Positions 11,924 through 23,640 of a stretch of 64,000 bases of DNA are shown here, piece after piece. Position 1 is the first letter of the stretch, and each line of letters starts with the position of its first letter. The notes below the pieces were generated by a model, which searched no databases, was not told where the DNA came from, and worked only from the letters and a program-made list of their open reading frames with translations. The translations under genes and the position numbers were made by a program. Source of the DNA: Fusarium oxysporum f. sp. lycopersici 4287 (lineage: Eukaryota; Ascomycota; Sordariomycetes; Hypocreales; Nectriaceae); contig NC_030986.1 in NCBI RefSeq assembly GCF_000149955.1, forward strand, positions 2,568,523 to 2,632,522. The letters are read 5' to 3'.

Positions 11924-12282
11924 TTTGGCGGTATTCTGAGAGCGTGCTGAGGCAGTTTCTCTGTGTTTCAAAAATTGATGTTAGACCGCGGTGTGTTTGC
12001 GCGCGATCGTAACAACCTTCAATGCCTAGAGCTCTGAAGGTGAGTTATGAGGTCCAAAATCTGCGGAGCCTGATGCGGAAGGCTGAAAGGTACACCGACA
12101 AAGTACCATTTCTGCGCTAGAACACTTCGGATTAGCGCCAGCCCCACTTCGCGTAGCGCCGAACCCGGTAAGGGCAGAGAAACCCTCTAAATAATTGCGA
12201 GCTCACAAAAACTGAAAAATTACTCTTGCAACCTTCGCGATCTTCGACAACTCCATCACCAGGTCGACTAATAACAGCAGCC
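11924..12282. promoter_or_regulatory. Shared divergent promoter of SmB and RPL11
   Basis: This 359-bp gap separates the start codons of two divergently transcribed housekeeping genes and must hold both promoters. The part next to RPL11 is pyrimidine-rich. No specific factor site is claimed. Confidence 0.55.
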
Positions 12283-12920
12283 ATGGCTTCCGAGAAGGCA
12301 AACAACCCCATGCGGGAGCTGAAGATTCAGAAGCTCGTTCTGAACATCTCCGTCGGAGAGTCTGGTGACAGACTTACCCGTGCCGCCAAGGTGCTGGAGC
12401 AGCTTTCTGGTCAGACCCCCGTCTACAGTAAGTTTGCCAATTTTGGACATGGCGATGCAATTCCATCTGACTGAATTTTTCAAAGGCAAGGCTCGCTACA
12501 CCGTCCGAACCTTCGGTATCCGACGTAACGAAAAGATTGCTGTCCACGTTACCGTCCGAGGCCCCAAGGTAAATTCACACATCAATATTGGAAATGGCAA
12601 AGCGCAGAGATGCTAACATCCAAAAGGCCGAGGAGATTCTTGAGCGTGGTCTCAAGGTCAAGGAGTACGAGCTCCGCAAGCGCAACTTCTCCGAGACTGG
12701 CAACTTCGGCTTCGGTATCAGCGAGCACATCGATCTCGGTATCAAGTACGACCCCTCTATCGGTATCTACGGCATGGACTTCTACTGCTGCATGACCCGA
12801 CCTGGTGAGCGCGTCACCCGCCGCCGCCGAACCAAGTCCCGCATCGGTGCCAGCCACCGCATCAAGCGCGAGGAGACCGTCAAGTGGTTCAAGTCTCGCT
12901 TCGACGGCATTGTCCGATAA
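12283..12920 (+). CDS. RPL11: 60S ribosomal protein L11 (uL5)
   Basis: Three exons (12283-12427, 12486-12568, 12627-12920) encode 173 residues, the usual size for eukaryotic L11. uL5 sits in the central protuberance of the large subunit, binds 5S rRNA and enters the ribosome as part of the 5S RNP. Family landmarks are present: [20 protein letters not shown] at the N-terminus, [55 protein letters not shown] and the basic end [14 protein letters not shown] stretch before [10 protein letters not shown]. Both introns are about 58 bp with GCTAAC-type branch sites, and codons strongly favour C-ending forms, as expected for a highly expressed fungal gene. Confidence 0.97.
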
Positions 12921-13687
12921 ACGGTTGAAAAAATTGGTTGTTTGAATTTACGGATGGTCACGGCGAACATTAAGGGGAAAACTCACATGGGACATGTATT
13001 TTCTGTTGCCTTTGCTGCATCAGCTTGACTTGAAATTTTCAGTCAAGCCACGGCCTGAGAGACCGACCGGCGCTCTGCCGGCTTTCCGATATTCACTATG
13101 AATGTGACATTGCCATCAATCGTCAGATCACTGGTACTTTGTCTACTTGGCCTCTCGTCTGTTTACGTCTACGCGAGACGTTATAAACATGTCCTTCGGG
13201 GACTTTGGTGCATCACTTGTATCCTTGATGATTTCTCCTCTTTGGAGTAATGTCAATGCTCCTGACCAATGTGTGACTGTTACATTCTGAGTCATTCCTT
13301 GTGATGTTGCATGCTTACCGGTTGGTAATTGGTTGTCAACGTAGTGGTGACCGGCCAGCTTGTATGTAACTTGAATAGAGCTTGATGCTTCCGATGCCAA
13401 CACCGTATGATGTCAGGGTTATTTGGCTATGAGTTATCAAATTTGGGTGCGAAAAGGTCAACTCTGTGTGCCAAGAATTCACAATCGTTCCCTGTCAACT
13501 TTTCAGGTTATCATCTCACAGCAAGCGCACAGGCAACTGCACCTAGCGACACGACTGTGAAGGTACTGGCTCTCATATTCCAAGATAATTCTGTTTCGTA
13601 TAGAAGGGATCAAGATCACGATGTTTCCCCAAGTGCAAGGGAAAAAAACACACACCTACGAAGGCAGGAGTACCATAGCGTCCATGG

Positions 13688-13755
13688 GCGGTAAGAAACC
13701 CCAAGACCTCAATCCTCAGAGACAAAATGACTCAGGTAGGTTGAGAATAGCTTAT
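13688..13755 (+). mobile_element. Half copy of the palindromic MITE-like repeat
   Basis: The stretch starting GGTAAGAAACCCCAAGACC and running through GACTCAGGTAGGTTGAG aligns base for base with the left half of the full copy at 14158-14308. No clear right half follows, so it is truncated or too diverged. Confidence 0.5.
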
Positions 13756-14157
13756 GGCGTCTGATGATCTTTAATGGTTGGACGCTCTAATATGAGAAAC
13801 GGATTGTTCTCGCCTTCGGAAAGCCGTAAAGAAAGAAAACCGATATCCATAGCTTTCATGGGTCATTTGTCCTATTGTGGATGCACCCCAGATTAACGGC
13901 ATCTGATATCTTGGGGCACATAGGACCTCCGTCAACAAAAACCAGTTAATGTGGAAAATCACAAGCAACAAGGCTTCGAGGCCTCATAGATGAGTTTTAG
14001 ATCGAAAATCTCCGGCGCAAGGCTACAAGATAACAAGCGTGCCCTGGTTGTCAGCTACCAGAGCTCGCCATTGATCAATTTGACGGGTAAAGTGTTGGCC
14101 TGGCGTCCATGATAGCCTTGCCAGTTGGGCCATTCACTTTGTTGCTCCGTAGCTGAG

Positions 14158-14308
14158 CCAGGGGAGGCAAGAAAACCTAGGACCTTAATCCTAACTGATT
14201 AAAAAGACTTAGGTAAATTAGTAAGAGCTTAGGGGGCTTTTTGACGAGTTTATTTGGCTTCCTGAGTTGAAAGTACCTAAGGTCTGAGGTTTTCTTGCTT
14301 CCCCGAGG
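14158..14308. mobile_element. Full MITE-like palindromic repeat with terminal inverted repeats
   Basis: A 151-bp element. The left end (GGGGAGGCAAGAAAACCT) matches the reverse complement of the right end (GGGGAAGCAAGAAAACCT) at 17 of 18 positions. The interior carries AGACTTAGGTAAATTAG, shared with other copies in the window. It has no coding capacity. The size, inverted ends and dispersed copies fit a miniature inverted-repeat element. No clear target duplication was found here. Confidence 0.75.
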
Positions 14309-14944
14309 CCGGGCCAGTGCAAGGCTCCACAACGAAAACCACCCACAGCTTGATGGATCAAAGCTCCATGAGGCATCCCCCTGGTCCTGTACGACTGACT
14401 TCAACCTTTTGCAACCGCATATCTCAGGCACTAACTTGTGTCACTTACCCGGGTAATACCGATCATTCGGCGGTACGGGAGTTGGCTGGGATGAAAGAAG
14501 TCGATTAGTAGGCACGATGAGGTTATTGGGGATTCAGAGGTCAAGATCAGATTAATTGGTGACACAGAGCGAGAGATGATAGCAATTGGCCATCTCAATC
14601 TTTTCCGTTCTCTTATCGATCTCACAGATTCTGTCGAACGTCAGCTCCGTGGGCGAAATGAAGCTCCGAAATTCAAGCGGGTTGGAAAAACAGGCTAAGA
14701 AATTGTTAAGGCTGCTTCGGAATATCCAGGCAAAACCGCGCATTGAATCGTGATTGGGCCGTCGGAGCAGCTGAACCCCACTCTATCCCTCAGACAGACT
14801 CTGCTCTCCATCACCATCCTCCTCAAAAATCTCCATTTGCTCTCCTGTAAAGGCAGCACCGCACTCCCCAATCTCCCCTCCTCCCAATTGCACCCGGCTG
14901 CAATTGCTCTCCTTTCATCTCCAAACCTCCCGTATACCTCTAAT

Positions 14945-17372
14945 ATGTTCCGGAACGCCCTTCGACAGTCGACACGCGCCGTCGGCGCTGTCTCTGCTGC
15001 TGGCAGGGTCGCCGCGGTAAGTTAAAACGTGCTCTCCCGAGCCCCCGAATCGACAATGCCATCGACCAGCGCCCCCAAACATCGTGCATCCATCGACAAC
15101 CCATCGAAAGAGCTCAATTGAGTAGTTGGATTATGCTTTTCAGTCTCGCATGAGCTTTTTTGAGCTATTTGGGGCCGCTGTCGCCGCTGACCGGTCGAGG
15201 ACTTTTTCGGGCTTCGGCTAACTTGTTTTTCACCACCAGGTCCGAAATGCCGCACCCGCCTCCATCAACGCCGCCCGATTCTACGCCTCCGACGCCAAGG
15301 CCACTCCTACTGAGGTTTCTTCCATCCTCGAGCAGCGAATTCGTGGTGTTCAGGAGGAGTCCGGTCTCGCTGAGACTGGCCGTGTCCTCTCCGTCGGGTA
15401 TGTGGATCTCCACTGGGAGCAACCGGAGCAAGGCGCAGGTGGTGCATAATGTTCTCAAACAACAACACCACACTGTCAATGGCCCTGATGCCCAGGAACG
15501 ACTCAATTGAGATGCAACCGATACTAATACTCAATTTACAGTGATGGTATCGCCCGTGTTCACGGCATGGCCAACGTTCAGGCCGAGGAGCTTGTCGAGT
15601 ACGTACTGATCAAAATATGGAACAGTTCCGTCATGCATCACATAGCTAACTATGTAACAGGTTCGCTTCCGGTGTCAAGGGAATGTGCATGAACCTCGAG
15701 GCCGGTCAGGTCGGTGTTGTGTTGTTCGGTTCTGATCGTCTCGTCAAGGAGGGTGAGACTGTCAAGCGTACCGGCGAGATTGTAAGCATTCTTCAATATC
15801 CTGGATAATCAGTTTGAAACTAACACATTGCCAAGGTTGATGTCCCCGTCGGCCCTGAGATGCTCGGCCGTGTTGTCGACGCTCTCGGTAACCCCATCGA
15901 CGGCAAGGGCCCCATCAACACCAAGGAGAAGCGCCGTGCTCAGCTCAAGGCTCCCGGTATTCTGCCCCGAAAGTCCGTTAACGAGCCCGTCCAGACTGGT
16001 CTCAAGTCCATTGACGCCATGGTTCCCATCGGCCGAGGCCAGCGTGAGTTGATCATTGGTGACCGTCAGACCGGTAAGACTGCCGTTGGTCTTGACACCA
16101 TCCTCAACCAGAAGCGATGGAACGATGGCCAGGATGAGAAGAAGAAGCTCTACTGTATCTACGTCGCCGTCGGCCAGAAGCGATCCACCGTTGCTCAGCT
16201 TGTCAAGACTCTCGAGGAGAACGACGCCATGAAGTACTCCATTGTCGTTGCTGCTACCGCCTCTGAGGCCGCTCCTCTTCAGTACCTCGCTCCTTTCACT
16301 GGTGCCTCCATCGGTAAGTTTTTGGCTCCTTCCCTCCCGGGTTACAGGAACATTTTCCAGTCGAACATCCAGCACGCACGCATGCAACAGATTCACATCA
16401 GCATGTTATGAATCCCCAGATGTCTTGTTCTCTTCAGCGTCGACTTGTTTTTCTTCAATGCTTATGAAACTCCATTACTGACCTGAAATTTAGGTGAGTG
16501 GTTCCGTGATAACGGCAAGCACTCTCTCGTCATCTACGACGATCTTTCTAAGCAGGCTGTCGCTTACCGACAGATGTCTCTGCTTCTCCGACGTCCCCCT
16601 GGTCGTGAGGCTTACCCCGGTGACGTTTTCTACCTGCACTCTCGTCTGCTCGAGCGTGCCGCCAAGATGAACGACAAGCTTGGTGGTGGTTCCATGACTG
16701 CCCTTCCCGTCATTGAGACCCAGGGTGGTGATGTCTCTGCCTACATTCCTACCAACGTCATTTCCATCACTGATGGCCAGATCTTCTTGGAGGCTGAGCT
16801 GTTCTACAAGGGTGTCCGACCTGCCATCAACGTCGGTCTTTCCGTCTCTCGTGTCGGTTCCGCTGCCCAGCTCAAGGCCATGAAGCAGGTCGCTGGTTCC
16901 CTGAAGCTTTTCTTGGCCCAGTACCGTGAGGTTGCTGCCTTCGCCCAGTTCGGTTCCGATCTCGATGCCGCTACCAAGCAGACCCTCAACCGTGGTGAGC
17001 GTGTAAGTTGAATACTTCTCCGCACAACAAGACAAGGACGAAACTAATCATTTCCCAGCTTACTGAGCTACTTAAGCAAAGACAATACAGCCCAATGTTT
17101 GCATGCCCGTCTTCTCAGCTGTGTTCTGATACTAATTTTTCGATAGGGCTGTTAACGAGATGGTTCCTCTCATCTTCGCTGGTGTCAACGGTCACCTCGA
17201 CACCGTCCCCGTCAACAAGATTCTCCAGTGGGAGTCTGACTTCCTTGCTCACCTCAAGACCAACGAGTCTGAGCTCCTTGCCACCATTGACAAGGAGGGT
17301 GCTATCTCCAAGGACACCGAGGCCAAGCTCCGTGACGTCACCCAGTCCTTCGTCAAGAGCTTCCTCGGTTAA
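14945..17372 (+). CDS. ATP1: Mitochondrial F1F0 ATP synthase subunit alpha
   Basis: Eight exons (14945-15016, 15240-15397, 15542-15598, 15661-15781, 15836-16313, 16494-17002, 17059-17096, 17147-17372) join in frame to 552 residues. The N-terminus is a basic, serine/alanine-rich mitochondrial presequence ([16 protein letters not shown]). The nucleotide-binding core has the Walker A motif GDRQTGKT and the surrounding family sequence [10 protein letters not shown]. The alpha signature [17 protein letters not shown] follows later. Subunit alpha alternates with beta in the F1 head and holds the non-catalytic nucleotide sites. The last intron begins with the less usual GTTTGC but has an ACTAAT branch site and restores the conserved reading. 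Introns are concentrated at the 5' end. Codon use is biased as in strongly expressed genes. Confidence 0.97.
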
Positions 17373-17962
17373 ATATAATCAAAAGCAACTTACGCGGAGA
17401 ATAACGGGGGCCTTTGGGGATGTCGCTGTCTATACCGAATATTTGTTGTCGCTTTTCTCTCTTGAGGCGGAGGGAACATGTCGAGGGGTCGCGCCTGAAT
17501 GGAGCGACGGGAATGAGATGAGGGAGATTCTCCTGTAGCATCTTCACATGTAAAATAGAGCTTAAAACTCAATCAATGTCCTCTATTCTTTTTGTTCTCC
17601 AAATTTGCAAGCTAATCATGTCTACACGAACCCTCATACGTGGACCTGAAACCCAAATTGATGCGGAAATGAATCTTGAATCGTCATGTGATAGCAAACT
17701 TTGACCCAACCAATCCTCGGGTTACAGGGAGACTTAATATGTTTCTGTTGATCTGTGTAAGAGTGAGTTTTCTGTTTGCTATCCCCAGACTCTCCAATCA
17801 GTCAACTCAACAGATTCTCTTCCCTGGGTCCAGTCTACCAATTCTAGGGACATAATGTCATGCAACCCAGGCAACCGTTCCGCAGGCTACCAAAACCGGT
17901 TTGCTTGGGAGGCACAACATCCAAAAATATATAGCCAGTCAACATTACTAATGCAGACAACC

Positions 17963-18027
17963 GTAAAATAAGAGTAAAATAAGAGTAAAATAAGAGTAAA
18001 ATAAGAGTAAAATGAGAGTAAAATAAG
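17963..18027. repeat. 11-bp minisatellite, six tandem copies
   Basis: The unit GTAAAATAAGA is repeated five times plus a 10-base partial copy. One unit carries a single A-to-G change. It lies about 20 bp from the SNF2 relic. Confidence 0.9.
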
Positions 18028-18048
18028 TTCAAAATTACTGGCCAAAGC

Positions 18049-18395
18049 TACAACTCGATGAGCTGAACGGTCTTTCCAGTTTCGCATTCATCCGCCAGCG
18101 GGTAGGCACAGGATGATACTTGGTTTGAAGCGCCAATTTTTATCCCTTAGTTGAAATATTCCGGCGTTAACTTCTGTTTTTACAAGGTAATAATGGGTAG
18201 CCAGCGCAAGACTAAGTTGAACTGTCTTACCAGTTCTGCACTCATCCGCGAGTAGCGCAGCGCAAAGTGGCGATTCCAGAGTGGTTGAAATCCAGTTGGC
18301 CTGTGATAGCTGATGTTAGCAACGAAACTCCGGTATTGAGAATTGATACTGGTTGGGGACCGTTGAGGAGAAGGCTACTTGGGATGCGTTGGAAG
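18049..18395 (-). pseudogene. Relic of a SNF2-family ATPase (motif I region)
   Basis: On the reverse strand an exon from 18300 down to 18088 reads NWISTTLESPLCAALLADEC followed by RTGKTVQLSLALATHYYLV and ends in FKPSIILCLPAG before a stop. This matches the helicase motif I (P-loop, GKT) and motif Ia region of SNF2 proteins, where ADECG-GKT and KP-IL-CPA are typical. A 49-bp intron (18301-18349) with a GCTAAC branch site and CACAG end precedes it and connects to LLLNGPQP. A second P-loop coding stretch, LADECETGKTVQLIEL, lies in another frame at 18049-18098 and ends in TAG. No later helicase motifs follow. It is unrelated in detail to the intact SNF2 gene at 19740-22812, whose motif I is GDETGLGKS. 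Confidence 0.6.
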
Positions 18396-18936
18396 ACGGA
18401 GTACAGGAAAAGTGATGCAGTGCGTTGAGTTTTGTGCGAGTTGCCTGGATTGCGTTGATGGCGCTGCCGGGAAGATGCCCAACAGCGATATACATTTCGT
18501 CGGGCAGTGTGAGTATGTTGTAGCCAACTATGCGCGTAAAACCAAAACCGTCGGGATGCGGAGTTTATGTCCAAGCTAAAGCTAAAATTACCGGTTGGCT
18601 CTGATTTGATGGGATATTAACCTTGACTGGGTTCCCCGCAAACGAATATCATATGATCTTAATTGTGTCACTGATCTCGAAGCCGAAATTCACGTGAGCA
18701 ACATAAGCGCTGACACAGCACACTTCTTTGAATGCTATTGGTAACGCTGAAGTTGAACTTACTGCCGTGATGCCCTCATACTCTAATGTCCCCGAGCCTG
18801 GTCCACCGTTTAGGCCTGATATGCTAACACAACGATCACTCAAGCGCTGATTCCTCGAATGAGGCAGTTTGTGGAGTTTGCAGGATGTTCACTTCACCTA
18901 ATAGGGCGTGCCAGTTTGCGGCTCCTGGGTCCCAAA

Positions 18937-18991
18937 AAAGAGAGAGAAAAAAAAAAGGGGAGGGGGGAGGGGGGGGGGGGAGGGAGTCTGG
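18937..18991 (+). repeat. Purine tract with long G runs
   Basis: A low-complexity run of A then G, with G-runs separated by single A bases. It could form a G-quadruplex on this strand, and assemblers often miscount such tracts. Confidence 0.7.
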
Positions 18992-19739
18992 CATCATGTT
19001 TCTCTTCGCCATATATCACAAAAGACCAATTATTCCTCTGGTAAGCAGCCAAAATGGATAGCAGAAAAGTCGAGACAGTTAGATATAGTGAAGCATTGCT
19101 GTACTAAAGAAGTCAAGTTAGCAATACTCCTGGACGGTTGACATGGATGGTAGTAGGCGATTTTACCCGTCAGTTTTGCGATGTTTATTTTATCGTATTT
19201 AGAGCATTGCTATATGTTTATGTTCTTACCTGACCAGTCCAGGCGTGGGCCCTTGGTGTCCCGGGAAGATATACTTTGTTAGAAGATTTAAGACAACTTT
19301 AGTTATGACAAGGATATTTCTAACCTCCGTTCTTATGCAAAGACGACCGCATTTCCACCATTAAAGTCTTCAGAAGACATAATATCAGATAAAGATAGTA
19401 TTATAGAAGCAGAAAATAAAGAGCGAATTTCTTAGAACTTAACTATAAACAGCTTCGCATGAGGGCATTCTAGTGAAACATATCTGTTGTTGACACGACC
19501 TTGATTAGCAACTTCAATATACACAGAAGGGGTTTTACGTGATTTACCTAGGTACGGTTTATACACGGCTCCGGTTGGTGCGCCACTTCTAGAGAGACGG
19601 GCACTTGGGTTAGTATACTGGTTGAGATTGTGCTTATTTAGTTGTATCTGCTAGCATTCTAAGTAGCACCGAGGTTTGTCATACAAAGACATGATTTAAC
19701 TTGTGAATATCTAATATTCCCCAAACCCGCAATGATATC

Positions 19740-22700
19740 TTAGATTAAGATGTGTACCAATTCTTGTACTCTTTCTTGGCCGCTTTGCGATTGAGTTCGC
19801 ATTGCCTCATTTTGCCATCCATCCATTGATGGAGAGTTCCACCTGTAGTCTTCGCTGTCGCTGGTATCATTCTCGGCACTTCCCTCCTCACTCTCACTCT
19901 CACCCTCCTCGCCCTCGGGGAGCTCACTGCCCGACCTTGGGCTACTCTCCCTGACCTCATCGTAGTATGCAATTAGGTCAAATTCCGGAGTCTCCTCCAA
20001 TTTCTTCTTCTTCTTCTGCTTCTTCTTCTTCTTCTCCTCGGATTTCTTCCTCTTCTTTCCTTTCTTTAGACGCCTCCTTGCATCGTCGTACATGGAGACT
20101 GCATCGTCAACCTCTTCGATACTTGGCAGTGGGGGAAGGACACAGTCATCTAGGTCACCCCGGCGAATTGCCCTGTCGAGCGGATCAACACAAGAGGTCT
20201 TCTTCTCCACCAATGATCTGACCAGCATATCAAGATCAGTATTCATGCGAACATGATACACATGAACCTGCTTCGTCTGTGGCATTCGATGAGCGCGTCC
20301 AATAACTTGTTTCTCAAGCCCTGATGCCCAGAACTGTTCTGTTATAATTAGCCGAGAACCTCCGTAAAGATTCAATCCTGTCCCACCACAGGAAGCACTG
20401 AGGAGAAGGATACATGACCCCTTTCCGGTCATATTGAAATCGTTGGCAATCCTCGTTCGCTCCTCCACCGACATAATGCGCCCATTGAACTCTGTGACTT
20501 TAATACCAGGGAGGTGTCGTGAAAGAAGCTCTTGGATTATGTCAAGGAATTTAATAGATGACGACGTAACGATGATTTTTTCGTCTGGATGGTTTGACTG
20601 CAAATCGACAATCAAGGCCAGGATCGTCGTTGTTTTCGGGGATTCAAGTTCTTCGTTAGACATGGCTTTGACGTTTTCCTTCCAATTCTTGATGGCCTCG
20701 GCGATGGACAATTTTTTAACTTCCACATCGTCATCATCATCGCCGCCGTCCTCCTGCTCATCACCCTGAGTTTCCCTCGCCTCCTGACCTCTATGTGGTT
20801 GAAAGTCAAGATCTTCTTCATCCTGGTAGTAATAGAAGCCCTCGTCGTTATATATGGATTCCAGCGCTGCCTCCAATTCCTTGTTGGTTGCCTCACGTCG
20901 ACGAATTTGGGCAAGGGACGGCTCAGTTTCCACATGTGTGGTATCGGTGTCGACGCTATCACCATCTTGGGCTTCGATTCCATCGCCGACACCATCTCGA
21001 GGAGGCACAGGGACTGGGGTTTGATACCAACGCTTAAACTCGTTGTATTCGTCGATAGACAAATCCTCGAGTGAGCGATCCATGATCAAGTCAGTCATGT
21101 CGCTACTGTCCTCAACTGTGTCCAAAATTCCGCCGTTCATCGGACCTTCCTGGGACTCCACCTTTCCTCCAAGCTTGAGAGAGTTGTTTTTTTCCCCCTT
21201 TAACCAGGAACGAATCTTGACATTTGCTTGATTGAGAATCTCATTGAAAGCAGCCTTTCTTTCAAGCTTGCCTTGTTCGTAAGGGGTCTCCGGGTTGTAG
21301 AGGGCTTCATGATTTGCCATCTGCTGTGCTCTCCGGAGCTTTTGGAGACCTCTTTTGATTTGAGAATCTCGCGCTGGGTGTTTTGGTTGGTAACGATCTT
21401 TTCCCTAGATAAGAGACTTCCCTTCCTCGGCCCAGGCAAAGATAATAAAGTCTATTACCCTTGGAACTTCAGTCTCGACCCGTATGACATGTTGTCCGAA
21501 CTGCTTGAGCCCCAATACTGCCTTCGGCCTTGCAAGGACGCAACCCTGTATAAGATGGACGAGTAAGGATAGTATTGGCTCCTCTGGTCCCTTGCGGCCA
21601 ACTTCTGCTTCATCCGCAGGTGGTGGTAGCGGAAAGATGTGTCGGAAATGTTCGAATGACATGAATGGAGACCCAGGCAAAAGAGTCAGGATTGCCCCTA
21701 TGTCATTCCAGGAGTTATATAGCGGCGTTGCCGTGAGGAGAAATGCGTGGTGGTAGTCTAGTGACCGAACTGCTGCATATAGAAGTGAATTCGGATTCCT
21801 AGCATCGTGTGCCTCATCGAGAATCAGCACAGAGAACTGTTGGTTCAAGTATCGGTATAGAGGGGAATGAAGTGGCTGAGTTTTACGCTTTTGAGCGTCT
21901 TTTGGAAAGCACCGCCTTGCTTCATCGATGTTGACGCCGTAAGCGACGCTGCTGAACAGGTCTCGCCGGAGGATCTCGGAATACCTCCTTTTAAGGAAAC
22001 CGTTGGAGCAGATGAGGACGTCGTAAGTCACCAGGCATCTGGGAGATACATCGGGGGTATCAACAATCACTAATCGTGGTCGGGAATCCTTGTTTTTCTT
22101 AGCCACTGTTCTTTTCACGCATGCTGAATTGCAACTCGGGCTTACCTTGTCGAAATGGGTGTAAATTTCCTCAAGCCACTGGATGACGCATCCGGCTCGG
22201 CATACGACTAAAACAGGTCCAGCGTAAGGTAACATCTCTCTGCGTTTCTGCAAAGCCGCCACAAGTGCAGATAAGGACTTGCCAAGGCCAGTTTCATCAC
22301 CCAAGATGATGCCTTCAAGAGGAGAGTCGCATGCCTCCAGGAGCTTCAGTACTGCGATCTTTTGCCAGGGTTTCAAATCGGTGCTCATTCCAGCGAACTC
22401 GATGGTATCTGCATCAATATCGTTTCTCGTGATCATGGCCTACACATATTAGCTTGTTCTGTCCATCGGCGTCAGATGATATGCTGACCCTGTGCTTGAA
22501 CCATTCAACAGAAGAAAGATACTCGACTATGTGAAAGCCTTCTCCCTCTTCGTCAAATTCCACATATTGCTGCGATCCCTCAAACTCCTCCCAAGGAGGT
22601 TTGGGGATTTTGGGGACAGGTCGACGTTGGATTTCGCCCTTGGCTTGCTTCTTAGCTATCTCCTCTAGTCGGGGCGTGTCGAATAGGAAGCGTCCAGGTT

Positions 22701-22812
22701 CGAAGTCTGAATCTGGTAGGGGGCTTCGATAGTGGATTTTCTCGGAATTGTCTCTGACCTCGGATATGTATCCTTGGATGAGATCCTTTAACTCGTCGTC
22801 AATAGAAGCCAT
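19740..22812 (-). CDS. SNF2-family helicase/ATPase
   Basis: Four exons (22489-22812, 22146-22439, 21459-22088, 19740-21404, reverse strand) give about 970 residues. SNF2 motors translocate on DNA to remodel chromatin or displace proteins. Motif I is GIILGDETGLGKS (about residues 151-163), motif II is LILDEAH (about 294-300), motif III is LLTATPLYNSW, and motif VI is QVIGRAHRMPQTKQVHVYHV near residue 770. A long acidic and serine-rich insertion (about 500-650) separates the two RecA lobes. A lysine-rich block (KKKKKQKKKKK) and an acidic tail follow the second lobe. The introns of 49, 57 and 54 bp are inferred; the 57-bp one is in frame and stop-free. Near the C-terminus another frame reads well (RKAAKKEYKNWYTS), just after a tandem TGGA repeat, so the true end is uncertain. 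The substrate is unknown. Confidence 0.85.
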
Positions 22813-23640
22813 ATCGATTCGTATGATGGCAGCGTTGAGCCCAAGTAACTTTACCCAGTTGTTGTCGATTACCGAGCCCTCGAGTCGTTCTTTGTATAGC
22901 CACGCAAGGCCGCGCTAATAGAGAGATGAATGAAAGGAGAAGATAAAAAGGAATGTGAGAAGGGAATTGGCAGCATTATATAGGTAGGTAGTAGACGTCA
23001 CATACACTCAGGAATAAAAGTGGAGAATGAATCACTGTCAAAAGGGGGCACCATAACTCTGAGCTGACTGCTAAATCTTCACATCTCTCTCTCTGTCTTG
23101 ATGGTAAAGAGCTGAAGTATCAGGTGTTCTCTGGGCTCAGGTTGTTAAGCGGAGTTCTGTTGTTCACCGTCGGCTCGAGGATAGCTTGACATAAGCGCCT
23201 GGCAAACGATGCAAGTTGAAATGATAGAGAGGCTTCACTTTAGTATAATCAAGTGCAACATTGTTTAGTTCATATTAAACAATACGAGTCACGTGTTGTG
23301 AATCACCGCTGTTGCCTAAGCTTCATTTCAATTCCTATGAATGGGATGCATTGTGATCCTGATCCTCGATCCTGAATCTCTCCTTTATTTATTGTTCCTC
23401 TCCAAACCCACTCCTCCGCCATTGACACCCGCCACTCTCCCGGCCTATTGTCTCTCAGTTGCTAATTGTTCTTGAAGGTATCCTGTATCAATGTTACTGA
23501 GAAATTTCTTCTCTTTCGGCTTTCTCTCATCGACTACAACCTCGATTTCGCACATATCAAGTTGGGCGACTCAAACAGGAAACACACAATCCTAGCTACC
23601 CGTTATCGACTTCAGCGTACCTTGGTGGTTGGTCTCGATC
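22813..23640. promoter_or_regulatory. Divergent promoter region between the SNF2 gene and gene A
   Basis: About 830 bp separating two divergent start codons, so it should hold both promoters. A TATATAGG sequence and a CT-rich leader (about 23380-23460) are present. No factor site is claimed. Confidence 0.4.

Larger units (their letters stand above)
12921..14944. other. Intergenic region with two MITE-like repeats
   Basis: About 2 kb between RPL11 and ATP1. It holds one half copy and one full copy of the palindromic repeat family (separate entries). The last 180 bases are CT-rich, the expected leader and promoter of the ATP synthase gene. No gene seen. Confidence 0.5.
17373..19739. other. Intergenic region with SNF2 relic, minisatellite and G-rich tract
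   Basis: About 2.4 kb downstream of both ATP1 and the SNF2 helicase gene, which converge on it. It holds the minisatellite, the dead SNF2 fragment and the purine tract listed separately. The remainder (about 18600-18900 and 19050-19739) is AT-rich with no supported gene. Confidence 0.5.

Noticed and set aside
13688..14308. Assignment of the palindromic repeats to the known Fusarium mimp elements
   Set aside because: The terminal sequence differs from the mimp inverted repeat as I remember it, so I leave the family unnamed.
15809..17035. Long reverse-strand open frames across the ATP synthase alpha gene
   Set aside because: They are shadows of strongly codon-biased coding sequence on the forward strand.
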